A stretch of 64,000 nt of DNA from Bradyrhizobium sp. AZCC 1610 (GCF_036924515.1 NZ_JAZHRR010000001.1:4311001-4375000), one strand, 5' to 3'; positions 9,095-16,438 are shown, counted from the stretch's first letter. Translations and numbers: made by a program. Notes: generated by a model not told the origin, from the letters alone.

Positions 9095-10039
9095 ATGAAT
9101 ACGCTCACCGCCATCGCGCCCGTGATTACGGCCGATCATGACGCGCTTCGCCGCGACTTCCCGCTCAAGCCGTTCGCGATCCATCACAAGCTCGCCGGCC
9201 ATCCGCTGCTGACGCTACCGCGAATCGCGCAGCTCGCCTCTGAATTGCCGCGCGACCTGATCGAATACAATTCCGGCAAGGTCGCAATCAGCCAGGATCC
9301 GGATGCGATTCCCACCGTCGACCTCGATCCGGTCGAAGTGGTAAAGAGCATCGAAACCGCCGGCGCCTGGATGGTACTCAAGCGGGTGGAGAATTCGCCC
9401 GAGTATCGCCGCCTGCTCGAGGATACACTGCTGTCGGTCGCCCGCGCGCGCGGCTTCAACAGCCTGCTCGACGCAGGTTTCGAGCAGGTCGAGGGCTTTC
9501 TGTTCGTGTCCTCGCCGAACTCGACCACGCCGTTCCATCTCGACAGCGAAGACAATTTCTTCGTCCACATCCACGGCGAAAAATTCTTCACGATCTTCGA
9601 CAATACCGACCGCACGATCGTCAGTGACGACGAGGTCGAGCGCTCGATGACCAAGCATCGCAACCTGAAATACGACGAGAGCTTTGCGCCGCGCGGCAAG
9701 GAATTTCATTTGTTCGCAGGCGATGGCTGCTACGTGCCGTATCAATGGCCGCACTGGGTGCGCACCGCAGGCTCTTTCTCGATTTCGATGGCGATCACCT
9801 GGAAGACGCGCGAAGTGCGGCGGCTGAACGACCTGCACTTCTTCAATTCGATGCTGCGGGGTGTCGGCCTGCCGCAGCAGCCCCCCGGCAAACAGCCGGC
9901 ACTCGATGCGCTCAAGCTCGCGTTCTATCGCGCGGTGACGACGGCGATCAAGCCGCTGCGCGCCTCGATGGCGATGCGCCGCGTGCTGCGGCGGGTCGCG
10001 CTCGGCAAACGCGCGAATTATTATCTGAAGGGCGCGTAA
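9095..10039 (+). CDS. Cupin-like (JmjC-type) domain protein
   Basis: 314 residues, starting on the base after the stop of the acyltransferase gene, with GGAG 8 bases before the ATG. The centre looks like a double-stranded beta-helix oxygenase fold: an HxD-type metal pair in TTPFHLDSEDNF, a middle strand HGEKFFTIFDN and a distal histidine in YQWPHWV. This is the pattern of 2-oxoglutarate/Fe(II) or JmjC-like enzymes. The C-terminal 80 residues are basic and helical. The pairing with a FemAB-like enzyme suggests joint modification of one envelope component or natural product, which is inference. Confidence 0.7.
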   Translation: MNTLTAIAPVITADHDALRRDFPLKPFAIHHKLAGHPLLTLPRIAQLASELPRDLIEYNSGKVAISQDPDAIPTVDLDPVEVVKSIETAGAWMVLKRVENSPEYRRLLEDTLLSVARARGFNSLLDAGFEQVEGFLFVSSPNSTTPFHLDSEDNFFVHIHGEKFFTIFDNTDRTIVSDDEVERSMTKHRNLKYDESFAPRGKEFHLFAGDGCYVPYQWPHWVRTAGSFSISMAITWKTREVRRLNDLHFFNSMLRGVGLPQQPPGKQPALDALKLAFYRAVTTAIKPLRASMAMRRVLRRVALGKRANYYLKGA

Positions 10040-10054
10040 GTCTCTCTTCGTAGC

Positions 10055-10142
10055 CGTAGCCCGGGTGGAGCGCAGCGTAACCCGGGGCCGGTGCAGCGAG
10101 ATGCGATAACCCCGGATTACGCTGCGCTCCATCCGGGCTACG
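10055..10142. repeat. Palindromic intergenic repeat
   Basis: Imperfect inverted repeat with arms of about 32 bases: CGTAGCCCGGGTGGAGCGCA on the left is mirrored by TGCGCTCCATCCGGGCTACG on the right, with an inner CCCGGGG/CCCCGG pair. It follows the cupin-like gene and faces the end of the NIPSNAP gene, so it may serve as a two-way terminator. Its form is typical of multi-copy REP-like elements of Bradyrhizobium; copy number cannot be judged here. Confidence 0.75.
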
Positions 10143-10151
10143 TGAACAAAC

Positions 10152-10790
10152 TCACTGCAACGGCGAGTGCGGCGCCGGCAGCATGATGGTCGAGTGCATT
10201 TCCTCGAGAAAGCCCGGACCCTTGCCAAGGAATTCCTGCCAGGCAGGATCCTTCATCGCATTGCCCCGCGCTTCGGCACGCGCGTTCAGGCTGGGATAGG
10301 CCCAGATATGGCAGGCTTCGTTCGGTTGCCCGGCTTCGGTCGTCCAGAGGCCGACGATCTTTGAATATTTCTCACGCTCCGGCAGCACCGCGGTGAACGC
10401 ATCGAGCCACTGCTTCAGGCCGCCGGCAGGCTTGCCCCGATAGTTGCGGAGTTCGTAGACATTGCCCGTCGATGCCGGCGCAACCGGCGGCCTCACCGCG
10501 TTCATCAGGCGGACGTCCTGGCGGACCAGCAAGGGACGAATCAGCGGCACGTACTCGCCGGCCCAGCGCGGGTTTTTCGCCAGCTCGGCCCGCATCCGCG
10601 CGCGCTGGTCGAAACTGTTGTAGCTCCACATGTGCAGGACCTGGTTGAGCGGCCCGATCTCGGTCGACCAGTAGCCTTCGAGCTTGCCGTAATCGTCCTT
10701 GCGGATGTCGCGCGACACCGTGCTCGCGGCCTTGATCATGTCGCCGAGCGTGCCCGGCTTTACGGTGTAGGTGCGCAGTTCATAAATCAT
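10152..10790 (-). CDS. NIPSNAP-family protein, two domains
   Basis: 212 residues with two tandem NIPSNAP-type ferredoxin-like domains, one beginning MIYELRTYTVKPG and one beginning VYELRNYRGKPAG. Each continues with the family's EGYWSTEIG / VGLWTTEAG and HMWSYNSFDQR / HIWAYPSLNAR segments. The family is common in bacteria but has no settled biochemical role. No signal peptide, so cytosolic. It stands alone between two palindromic repeats. Confidence 0.88.
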   Translation of the reverse strand: MIYELRTYTVKPGTLGDMIKAASTVSRDIRKDDYGKLEGYWSTEIGPLNQVLHMWSYNSFDQRARMRAELAKNPRWAGEYVPLIRPLLVRQDVRLMNAVRPPVAPASTGNVYELRNYRGKPAGGLKQWLDAFTAVLPEREKYSKIVGLWTTEAGQPNEACHIWAYPSLNARAEARGNAMKDPAWQEFLGKGPGFLEEMHSTIMLPAPHSPLQ

Positions 10791-10833
10791 GACGTCTCCC
10801 CAAGGTTTCTTGTTGCCGATGATTTCGTCCGAT

Positions 10834-10926
10834 CGTCATGGCCGGGCTTGACCCGGCGCCATCCACGACTTCCTTTGCCGCAGCATGGTCAGGACGTGGA
10901 TGCCCGGCACAAGGCCGGGCATGACG
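10834..10926. repeat. Palindromic intergenic repeat
   Basis: An inverted repeat of 93 bases. The left part CGTCATGGCCGGGCTTG... is mirrored by ...AAGGCCGGGCATGACG on the right, with inner CCATCCACG and CGTGGATG arms. It lies between the NIPSNAP start and the end of the DsbA-like gene. The form matches common Bradyrhizobium intergenic repeats. Confidence 0.7.
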
Positions 10927-10938
10927 AGCAGTCGCGCC

Positions 10939-11604
10939 CTACTCCGCCGCCTGCGCGTTGATCTCGCCGGATACCTGACGGATAGCGCGGGCGAGCTGCT
11001 CGGCGGGCTGCGCGCCGGACACGGCGTATTTCTGTGCGAACACAAAGGTCGGCACGCCCGAGATACCCTTGTCGGAGGCTTCCTGGGCCTGCCCCGAGAT
11101 CAGCGCGACATCCTCATCGGTGGCAAGCCGCATGCGCACATCGTCGGCATCGAGGCCGATATCGGCCGCCGCCTGCACCAGCACGTTGAGGTCGGTCAGA
11201 TCGCCGCCATCGCGAAAATACAATTCCATCAGGCGCTGCTTCATCTCGGCTGATTTTCCCTGTGCATCCGCCCAGTGGATCAGGCGGTGGCAATCGATGG
11301 TGTTCGGCTGGCGCTTCACCAGTTCGGGGCGGTAGGTCAGCCCCTCCTCGCCCGCAGCCGCCACGACGCGGCCGGCGATGCCCTTGTAGGCTTCGACCGA
11401 GCCGAACTTGGCGGTGAGATATTCGTCGCGGCTGATGCCCTCGCGCGGCACCCAGGAATTGAGGAAGAACGGCCGCCAGCGCACTTCGACGGGAACATCA
11501 GGCACCAGCGCCAGGGCGTTCTCAATGCGGCGCTTGCCGATATAGCACCACGGGCAGACTACGTCGGAGACGATGTCGATTTTCAGCGGCTTCAGGGTGC
11601 TCAT
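10939..11604 (-). CDS. DsbA-family (FrnE-like) thiol oxidoreductase
   Basis: 221 residues with a DsbA-type thioredoxin fold and helical insert. The redox pair is in VVCPWCYIGKRR near the N-terminus (Cys-Pro-Trp-Cys) and the cis-proline loop is SGVPTFVF near the C-terminus. There is no signal peptide, so it belongs to the cytosolic FrnE-like group, related to 2-hydroxychromene-2-carboxylate isomerase, rather than to periplasmic DsbA. The substrate is unknown. It is followed upstream on the same strand by a regulator gene 63 bases away, but a shared transcript is uncertain. Confidence 0.88.
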   Translation of the reverse strand: MSTLKPLKIDIVSDVVCPWCYIGKRRIENALALVPDVPVEVRWRPFFLNSWVPREGISRDEYLTAKFGSVEAYKGIAGRVVAAAGEEGLTYRPELVKRQPNTIDCHRLIHWADAQGKSAEMKQRLMELYFRDGGDLTDLNVLVQAAADIGLDADDVRMRLATDEDVALISGQAQEASDKGISGVPTFVFAQKYAVSGAQPAEQLARAIRQVSGEINAQAAE

Positions 11605-11667
11605 CGGCGCCTCCTCAGGTCGAAATGGAACCCCGAAAATAAGCCGAATGAGCCGCCAGACAAGGCG

Positions 11668-12492
11668 CTATTTGAGACTGTCTGCCATCTCCCGCATTCG
11701 CCGTGCCGTGAGGTCGTCGGCGGGGAAGAAGGTCTCCAGCGCCAGTTCCGACAACGTGATGTCGACCGGCGTACCGAACACCATGGTGGTCGAGAAGAAG
11801 CTGAGCACCTCGCCCCCCTCGCTCCGCAGCTTGAAGGGGATCGCGACATTGTCGGCCGAGACCGGTCCGGACCGCGCCGGCATCCGATAGGCTTTCAATT
11901 CCTGATACAGCTTGAGCAGTTCGGGATCGGCGGTCGCCTCGCACTGGCGATGCAGCCGCTCCAAAAGATGCGCGCTCCATTCGGCGAGATTGACGGTGCG
12001 CGCCGCCAGCCCTTCCGGGTGAAAGGCAAGCCGCAAAATATTGAAGGGCTGCCCAAGCAAATGCGGCGGGATGCCTTCGAGCAGCGGCGCCACCATGCGG
12101 TTGGCCGTCACCAGATTCCAGTGCCGGTCATAGGCCAGCGCGGGATTCGGCTCGTGGGCCTTCAGCACGAGGTCGATCGCCTGCCGCGCCGATTTGAGCG
12201 CGGGATCGTCGAGCGAGCGCTGCGGAAAGGCAGGCGCAAAGCCCGCCGCGACCAGGAGCACGTTGCGTTCACGCAAGGGAACCTCCAATCGTTCGGCGAG
12301 CTTGAGCACCATTTCGCGCGACGGCGCGGCGCGGCCCGTCTCCACAAAGCTGAGGTGACGCGCGGATATCTCGGCATCTCCCGCCAGATCGAGCTGGCTC
12401 AGATGGCGGCGCTGACGCCATTCGCGCAGGTGATCGCCGATATGGATGGGCTGGGTTCGTTCGGCTCGCGCCGTGGCAGCATGTGCGTTCAT
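11668..12492 (-). CDS. XRE-family regulator with MmyB-like ligand domain
   Basis: 274 residues. An N-terminal helix-turn-helix of the XRE type (about 18-75; LREWRQRRHLSQLDLAGDAE, then ISARHLSFVETGRAAPSR) is followed by the PAS-like MmyB sensor domain (about 100-265; AYDRHWNLVTANRMVAPLL, NILRLAFHPEGL, SFFSTTMVFGTPVDITLSELALETFFPAD). Members bind small hydrophobic ligands such as fatty acids and usually repress or activate a neighbouring gene. The gene is divergent from two small membrane-protein genes, with an inverted repeat in the gap, so these are its likely targets. Confidence 0.88.
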   Translation of the reverse strand: MNAHAATARAERTQPIHIGDHLREWRQRRHLSQLDLAGDAEISARHLSFVETGRAAPSREMVLKLAERLEVPLRERNVLLVAAGFAPAFPQRSLDDPALKSARQAIDLVLKAHEPNPALAYDRHWNLVTANRMVAPLLEGIPPHLLGQPFNILRLAFHPEGLAARTVNLAEWSAHLLERLHRQCEATADPELLKLYQELKAYRMPARSGPVSADNVAIPFKLRSEGGEVLSFFSTTMVFGTPVDITLSELALETFFPADDLTARRMREMADSLK

Positions 12493-12527
12493 GGTGGAAA
12501 ACCTACCATGCGAATTTCATCCATTCC

Positions 12528-12544
12528 ATTACGTGTGAGGTAAT
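12528..12544. promoter_or_regulatory. Inverted repeat ATTAC-N7-GTAAT, candidate operator
   Basis: Two perfect 5-base arms separated by 7 bases lie in the 100-base gap between the XRE/MmyB regulator and the divergent small membrane-protein gene. This is where an autoregulating repressor would bind. Short arms make chance possible. Confidence 0.35.
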
Positions 12545-12592
12545 CGAAACGGGTCACGGGCTGGATCATCTTGGCAGCACAGGAGATGACCC

Positions 12593-12814
12593 ATGCTGAT
12601 GCTTTCCCTCTTCCGCCTCGTCGCCGCTGCAATCCCGTGGACGCTCAATCTGGCCACCTGGCTGCTGGCGCGCTCGCTGAACATGCCGCAGCCGTTGGTG
12701 CACGACACCAGCGTCTTCGTGTTCGTGCAGGTGCAGACGATCGAAAACAGGGTCGGCAAGGCGCTCTGCCCGACGTGGCTGATGCGTCGGCTCCAGTCGC
12801 TCCTGCAGCGCTGA
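12593..12814 (+). CDS. Small membrane-associated protein, unknown
   Basis: 73 residues. AGGAGA sits 7 bases before the ATG, which supports translation. The first 30 residues are hydrophobic (one likely membrane helix), followed by a mixed region and a basic C-terminus. I recognise no family. It is the first gene after the divergent XRE/MmyB regulator and lies 42 bases before a four-helix membrane protein, so both are probable targets of that regulator. Confidence 0.55.
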   Translation: MLMLSLFRLVAAAIPWTLNLATWLLARSLNMPQPLVHDTSVFVFVQVQTIENRVGKALCPTWLMRRLQSLLQR

Positions 12815-12856
12815 TCGCTGTCTCGCCCAAAGTCCCCCAAGCAAAGGAGAACTGTC

Positions 12857-13255
12857 ATGATCCGTCCGTCACCATTCCTGAGCCGCGCCCTCGTCGCCGA
12901 CGCCATCTTCAGCGGCGTCGCGGCAGTCGCGCTGACGCTGGGCGCCGGCGCGCTCGCCCCCTTCCTCAATCTGCCTGACGTGTTGTTGCGTGAAACCGGC
13001 CTGTTCCTGATTGCCTATACCGCGCTGGTCGGCTGGCTTGCCACGCGGTCAACGGTGGTGAAGGCGCTGGTGCTACTCGTGATCGTGGGCAACGCGGCCT
13101 GGACGCTCGGCAGCATTGCGTTGCTGTTCTCCGGCGCGGTGTCGCCGAACCTGCTCGGTCAGGTCTTCATCGTGGCGCAGGCGATTGCGACCGGCGTGTT
13201 CGCCGAACTGCAATATGTCGGGCTGCGCAAGAGCGGTGAGACGGTGACGGCGTAA
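12857..13255 (+). CDS. Four-helix membrane protein, unknown
   Basis: 132 residues with four predicted transmembrane helices (about 12-36, 45-62, 66-92 and 98-122) and short loops. AAAGGAG lies 7 bases before the ATG. No catalytic motif is visible and the family is not one I can name. The position after a 73-residue membrane protein and opposite an MmyB-type lipid-sensing regulator suggests a membrane-related role under that regulator. Confidence 0.7.
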   Translation: MIRPSPFLSRALVADAIFSGVAAVALTLGAGALAPFLNLPDVLLRETGLFLIAYTALVGWLATRSTVVKALVLLVIVGNAAWTLGSIALLFSGAVSPNLLGQVFIVAQAIATGVFAELQYVGLRKSGETVTA

Positions 13256-13263
13256 ACCTCGGC

Positions 13264-13410
13264 CGTCATTGCCTGCGACAAACGTGAAGCGTTTGCGCAA
13301 GGGAGCAAAGCGACGAAGCAATCCATGCCTCCGCAAGTAGAGAAGTGGATTGCTTCGCGGAGCCTGTCATCCGGCGGCGCTTTGCGCCGACCGGGTGGCT
13401 CGCAATGACG
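13264..13410. repeat. Long palindromic intergenic repeat
   Basis: Outer arms CGTCATTGC and GCAATGACG enclose inner arms CGAAGCAATCCA and TGGATTGCTTCG (about 13314-13356), plus other partial complementarity. The whole 147-base stretch can fold into one long hairpin. It lies between convergent genes (the four-helix protein and the 44-residue protein). This is a widespread intergenic repeat type in Bradyrhizobium. Confidence 0.7.
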
Positions 13411-13420
13411 AGGAGGGACT

Positions 13421-13555
13421 TCAGCTCAATACCAACGCCGCGATCATTCCCGCAAAGGTCAACACAAGCCCGATCACAAGCATCGGCACCAGGCTGCTGC
13501 CCGAATACGGGTCGGCCCGCTCCTTGTTCGTCACGACATGTGCTCGATGAGCCAT
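13421..13555 (-). CDS. 44-residue single-helix membrane protein coupled to truncated haemoglobin
   Basis: A short gene easily missed by length filters. Its ATG overlaps the TAA stop of the truncated haemoglobin gene (TAATG), and an AGGAGC ribosome site lies 6 bases upstream inside that gene, so translation is probably coupled. The product has a charged N-terminal half (about 1-20, with NKERADPY) and one hydrophobic helix (about 23-43). It resembles no family I can name. As second gene of a likely NsrR-controlled operon it may anchor or assist the haemoglobin at the membrane, which is inference. Confidence 0.65.
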   Translation of the reverse strand: MAHRAHVVTNKERADPYSGSSLVPMLVIGLVLTFAGMIAALVLS

Positions 13556-14025
13556 TACTTTGCTCCTGCCTGGTTGCATCGAAATCGTTCCCCGTTGCCG
13601 AGCACGACGCCGTGGGCGCCGGCGACGCCGAGTTCGAGGCTCGCCGCAATGCGCCGCGCCCGTTCCACGAAATGCGTTTCCGCCTCGGGCGGACAGATCT
13701 CGCGGGCGGTGGCTTCGAACAGCCCGAGCCAGCGGTCAAAATGCCCGGCATCGACCGGCAGCGGCAGATGTTTGGCCATCGGGGTGCCGTGGTAGCGGCC
13801 CGTCATCAACGCGACCGACGACCAGAACGCGCACATCTGCGCCAGATGCGGCTCCCAATCCCCGATGCGGGCCTCGAAAATCGGCCCCAGCACCGCGTCG
13901 GCGCGCACCTTGGCGTAGAAGCCGTGCACCAAGCGCTCGATCATCGCCTCGTCGATGCCAGTCAGTTCCATGATTTCGGCCGTGATGCGCTCACGCCGCC
14001 CCGGCCCTGCCACGATCGCTTCCAT
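13555..14025 (-). CDS. Group III truncated haemoglobin
   Basis: 156 residues, slightly longer than usual for the family through an extra C-terminal tail. Family segments are MIERLVHGFYAKVRADAVLGPIF near the start, HLAQMCAFWSSVALMTGRYHG in the middle, then PMAKHLPLP and HFDRWLGLF, the region carrying the haem-ligating histidine. Group III globins bind oxygen and nitric oxide and protect against nitrosative stress in some bacteria. The gene faces an NsrR-like Rrf2 regulator; a near-perfect palindrome begins 16 bases before its ATG. The following 44-residue gene overlaps its stop codon. Confidence 0.9.
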   Translation of the reverse strand: MEAIVAGPGRRERITAEIMELTGIDEAMIERLVHGFYAKVRADAVLGPIFEARIGDWEPHLAQMCAFWSSVALMTGRYHGTPMAKHLPLPVDAGHFDRWLGLFEATAREICPPEAETHFVERARRIAASLELGVAGAHGVVLGNGERFRCNQAGAK

Positions 14026-14040
14026 TTCTGCGCCTGCCCT

Positions 14041-14067
14041 TAAATAGGTGTTTCAAATACCTATTTA
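14041..14067. promoter_or_regulatory. 27-bp near-perfect palindrome, probable Rrf2/NsrR operator
   Basis: Arms TAAATAGGTGTTT and AAATACCTATTTA around a central C match at 12 of 13 positions. The element lies between the divergent truncated haemoglobin (16 bases before its ATG) and the NsrR-like regulator (46 bases before its ATG). Rrf2 regulators bind A/T-rich dyads of this length, so this is the best candidate for a shared operator giving repression and autoregulation. Confidence 0.7.
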
Positions 14068-14112
14068 GCCGGCTATAGATGATTTGCAAGCAGATCTTTT
14101 GAAAGGGCTCCC

Positions 14113-14541
14113 ATGCGCCTGACGTCGTTCACGGATTTTGCCTTGCGCGCCCTGATGCGGCTGGCGGGCGAGCCCGGTCGTTCCTTCGCGACCAACGAGA
14201 TCGCGGCCGAGTTCGGCATTTCCCGCAACCATCTGGCCAAGGTGGTGCGCGACCTCGCCGATAGCGGCTTCATCTCGACCCAGCGCGGCGTCGGCGGCGG
14301 CTTCATGCTGGCCCGCCCCGCCCAGTCGATCACCATCGGCGAGGTGGTGCGCGCGCTGGAAGGGCCGCCGCTGGTCGAATGTTTTCGCGAGGATGGCGGC
14401 AATTGCGTGCTGAAGCCGCGCTGCCGGCTGAAAGCAAAACTCGCCGCCGCCCGCGAAGCCTTCATGCGCGAACTGGACGCCACGACGCTGGCAGAATGCG
14501 CCTATCCCGCGACGGCCGGGCGGAGCCCGGCGGTTGTGTGA
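14113..14541 (+). CDS. Rrf2-family regulator, NsrR-like
   Basis: 142 residues. An N-terminal winged helix (MRLTSFTDFALRALMRLA, then NEIAAEFGISRNHLAKVVRDLADSGFI and RGVGGGFMLARP) is followed by a dimerisation helix and three cysteines at 90, 98 and 104. The Cys-x7-Cys-x5-Cys spacing matches the iron-sulfur ligands of NsrR from Bacillus. Such proteins lose DNA binding when nitric oxide attacks the cluster. The divergent target is a truncated haemoglobin, which fits a nitric-oxide sensor. A DUF6522-like gene follows after 38 bases in the same direction. Confidence 0.88.
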   Translation: MRLTSFTDFALRALMRLAGEPGRSFATNEIAAEFGISRNHLAKVVRDLADSGFISTQRGVGGGFMLARPAQSITIGEVVRALEGPPLVECFREDGGNCVLKPRCRLKAKLAAAREAFMRELDATTLAECAYPATAGRSPAVV

Positions 14542-14579
14542 GGGCCGCAAGAAACCATCGCAAGGCTCAGGTGCGACAC

Positions 14580-14870
14580 ATGAAACCGATCGAATTCGAG
14601 AATGGCGCCGTGCAGATCGACGCAGCCATCGTCGCCGAGGGGCTTGGCCTCGCCCTGCCCCTGCTCCAGCAGGAAATGCGCGCGGGAAAGATCACGAGCT
14701 TCGCCGAGCGTGGGATCGATGCGGATAGCGGCCGGCATCGCCTGACCTTCTTCTCCGAGCACCGGCGGTTTCGCGTCGTGGTCGACGAAACAGGCGCGAT
14801 CGTTCAGCGCTCGGCGGTAAACTTCGGGGACTCGTCGCTGCCGAAATCGGTGCGCAAGCCCGGCGGATGA
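14580..14870 (+). CDS. DUF6522-like small protein
   Basis: 96 residues, no signal peptide and no membrane segment. The sequence reads as one compact alpha/beta domain: an N-terminal IEFENGAVQIDAAIVAEG strand-helix unit, a central SFAERGIDADSGRHRLTFF hairpin and a C-terminal RVVVDETGAIVQRSAVNFG strand pair. I recall a similar family (DUF6522) beside nitrogen-oxide genes in alphaproteobacteria, but I cannot verify this. It lies 38 bases after the NsrR-like gene, probably in the same transcript. Confidence 0.6.
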   Translation: MKPIEFENGAVQIDAAIVAEGLGLALPLLQQEMRAGKITSFAERGIDADSGRHRLTFFSEHRRFRVVVDETGAIVQRSAVNFGDSSLPKSVRKPGG

Positions 14871-14874
14871 GCCT

Positions 14875-15660
14875 TCAGATAGCGGCGGGCTGAGCCTCAA
14901 CGGAAATAGCGGCGGGCTGAGCCTGAAGGGCCGGCGCAGGCGGCGCGGAAACCGGCGGCGTCCTGCCGGCCGATTTCTTGCCGGCAACCCTGACGCGGCT
15001 ATTGCCGTTCAGATGCTTGCCGTTGAGGGACTTGCGGGCGGGTGACTTGCCGTTTAGAGCCTTGCCATTAAGCGAATGGCCGTTCAGCTTGAGCTTCTTC
15101 TTCTTCGACTTCCTCTCAGTCTTTTCCTTCAGCTTCGCTTGTTCCTTCGCTTTTTCCTTGGCGAGCTTTTCCGCCTTCTTCAGCGCCTTCCGTTCGGCCT
15201 TGGCCTTCAGGCGGGCCCTCTCCGCCCGCGCCTCGGCGCGTTGCTTCTTGCGCTTCTTCTCGCAGGCCGCGCATTTGCAGCCGATCGGCTTCAGATAGGC
15301 TTTGAAATAGTCAGTACCGTAGTCGTAATTGATCTCCTCGCCCGGCTCGATGTCCTTGATGGCGCGGATGAAGACCTTGCGCTTGCGCGGCTTGACGTCG
15401 GATTCCGCGTTCGGCTTGCAGGCGTGGTTGATGTAGCGGGCGACGTTCTTGCGGACCGAGCCGTCGATCGTCCAGCGGTTGTTCAGTTCGAACAGGTACT
15501 TGTTCTCGATCGCGTCGTCTTTTTTCTTCTTCGAATCCAGGAGCGGCCCGAAATAGCGGATGATCTTGGTGCCCTTCTTGATCGGCTTGGTGGCGAAGAG
15601 GCCAAGTCCGGTGGGGGAACGGCCGACACGATAGGGCTTATTCGAGGGAATAGAGGGCAT
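14875..15660 (-). CDS. SET-domain protein-lysine methyltransferase with Lys-rich tail
   Basis: 261 residues. A compact SET domain occupies about 8-135: GRSPTGLGLFATKPIKKGT, RYINHACKPNAE (the S-adenosylmethionine and knot segment) and PGEEINYDYG (catalytic tyrosine). A CKCAAC post-SET-like zinc cluster follows, then about 60 residues of Lys/Ala/Arg coiled coil, five LNGK/LNGH-type repeats and a Pro/Ala tail. The last 30 codons carry a 27-base tandem repeat (14879-14897 and 14906-14924) giving AQPAAI twice. SET domains are mainly eukaryotic; bacterial ones methylate lysines of ribosomal or DNA-binding proteins. The tail resembles histone H1-like proteins. The ATG used directly precedes the SET domain. 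Confidence 0.85.
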   Translation of the reverse strand: MPSIPSNKPYRVGRSPTGLGLFATKPIKKGTKIIRYFGPLLDSKKKKDDAIENKYLFELNNRWTIDGSVRKNVARYINHACKPNAESDVKPRKRKVFIRAIKDIEPGEEINYDYGTDYFKAYLKPIGCKCAACEKKRKKQRAEARAERARLKAKAERKALKKAEKLAKEKAKEQAKLKEKTERKSKKKKLKLNGHSLNGKALNGKSPARKSLNGKHLNGNSRVRVAGKKSAGRTPPVSAPPAPALQAQPAAISVEAQPAAI

Positions 15661-15814
15661 GACGATGGGATGACTACACGCTAGGGAAACGCAGGAATTG
15701 CGAGTCGCTCTTCTAGGACGATTCCGCGGCAATGTCAGGTGTTTCGCACCTTTGCCATGAACCTTCCCCAGATTGCGCACGTCTGATCCTGGAAGTTCCA
15801 TGCGAGAAGTGCAG

Positions 15815-16438
15815 ATGAAACGTGTCCCCCGTCGGCAGCTCATCGTACCAACCGCCGCGGCCCTGTTCGCGGCTGCCTTTAGCCTGATTTCACCGGCCAA
15901 CGCCCAAACATTCAGCAGCAGCTACACGTCGACGGCGCCGAAGGACTGCCGCACCATCGGCAAGCCCAGGGACCTCGACGGCGGCACCACGCAGGTGTGC
16001 CCCGGCAAATCGGGACTGGTGGTGCTGATCAGCGAGGACGACTTGCGCCAAACAGTCTCGGTCGGGCCTAACCATGTGGCCGCCACCAAGGAGCCGGCCG
16101 CGGAGGCCTGGTTTGCCCCCTTCAATTCCACCGCCCACACCGTCGAATGGCGAGCGGCGGACGGCAGGCCGTTCGCGATCATTCAGCGCTGGCTGATCGC
16201 CGACAACAACGACCTGGACAAGACCGGAAGCCCGACCGCGAAACCGATGCTCGCGGTGACCCGGCTGCCGCCAGGGTCGGTTTGCCATGTCGCCTATATC
16301 GACGGCCAGGCCAACCGCAATCCCAACGAGCTGGCCCGCCAGGCCGCAGACGAATTCGCCCGCGATTTCAACTGCGGCAAGGACGAAGTGAAGGTGATTG
16401 GCGAGCGCGGCCGCGCGGTGGAATTGGCAAGGCGGTGA
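15815..16438 (+). CDS. Exported protein of unknown function
   Basis: 207 residues. The ATG is preceded by GAGAAG at suitable distance and opens a signal peptide (basic MKRVPRRQ, hydrophobic stretch, cleavage near ANAQ at about 31); an ATG 15 bases upstream is less well placed. The mature part has four cysteines (in KDCRTIG, QVCPGK, SVCHVAY, FNCGKD), consistent with two disulfides in the periplasm. No family is recognised; the composition suggests a single globular domain. Confidence 0.75.
   Translation: MKRVPRRQLIVPTAAALFAAAFSLISPANAQTFSSSYTSTAPKDCRTIGKPRDLDGGTTQVCPGKSGLVVLISEDDLRQTVSVGPNHVAATKEPAAEAWFAPFNSTAHTVEWRAADGRPFAIIQRWLIADNNDLDKTGSPTAKPMLAVTRLPPGSVCHVAYIDGQANRNPNELARQAADEFARDFNCGKDEVKVIGERGRAVELARR

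Noticed and set aside
11275..12543. 422-codon rightward frame
   Set aside because: Antisense to the DsbA-like and XRE genes; Arg/Gly/Ala-rich product typical of GC-rich shadow frames.
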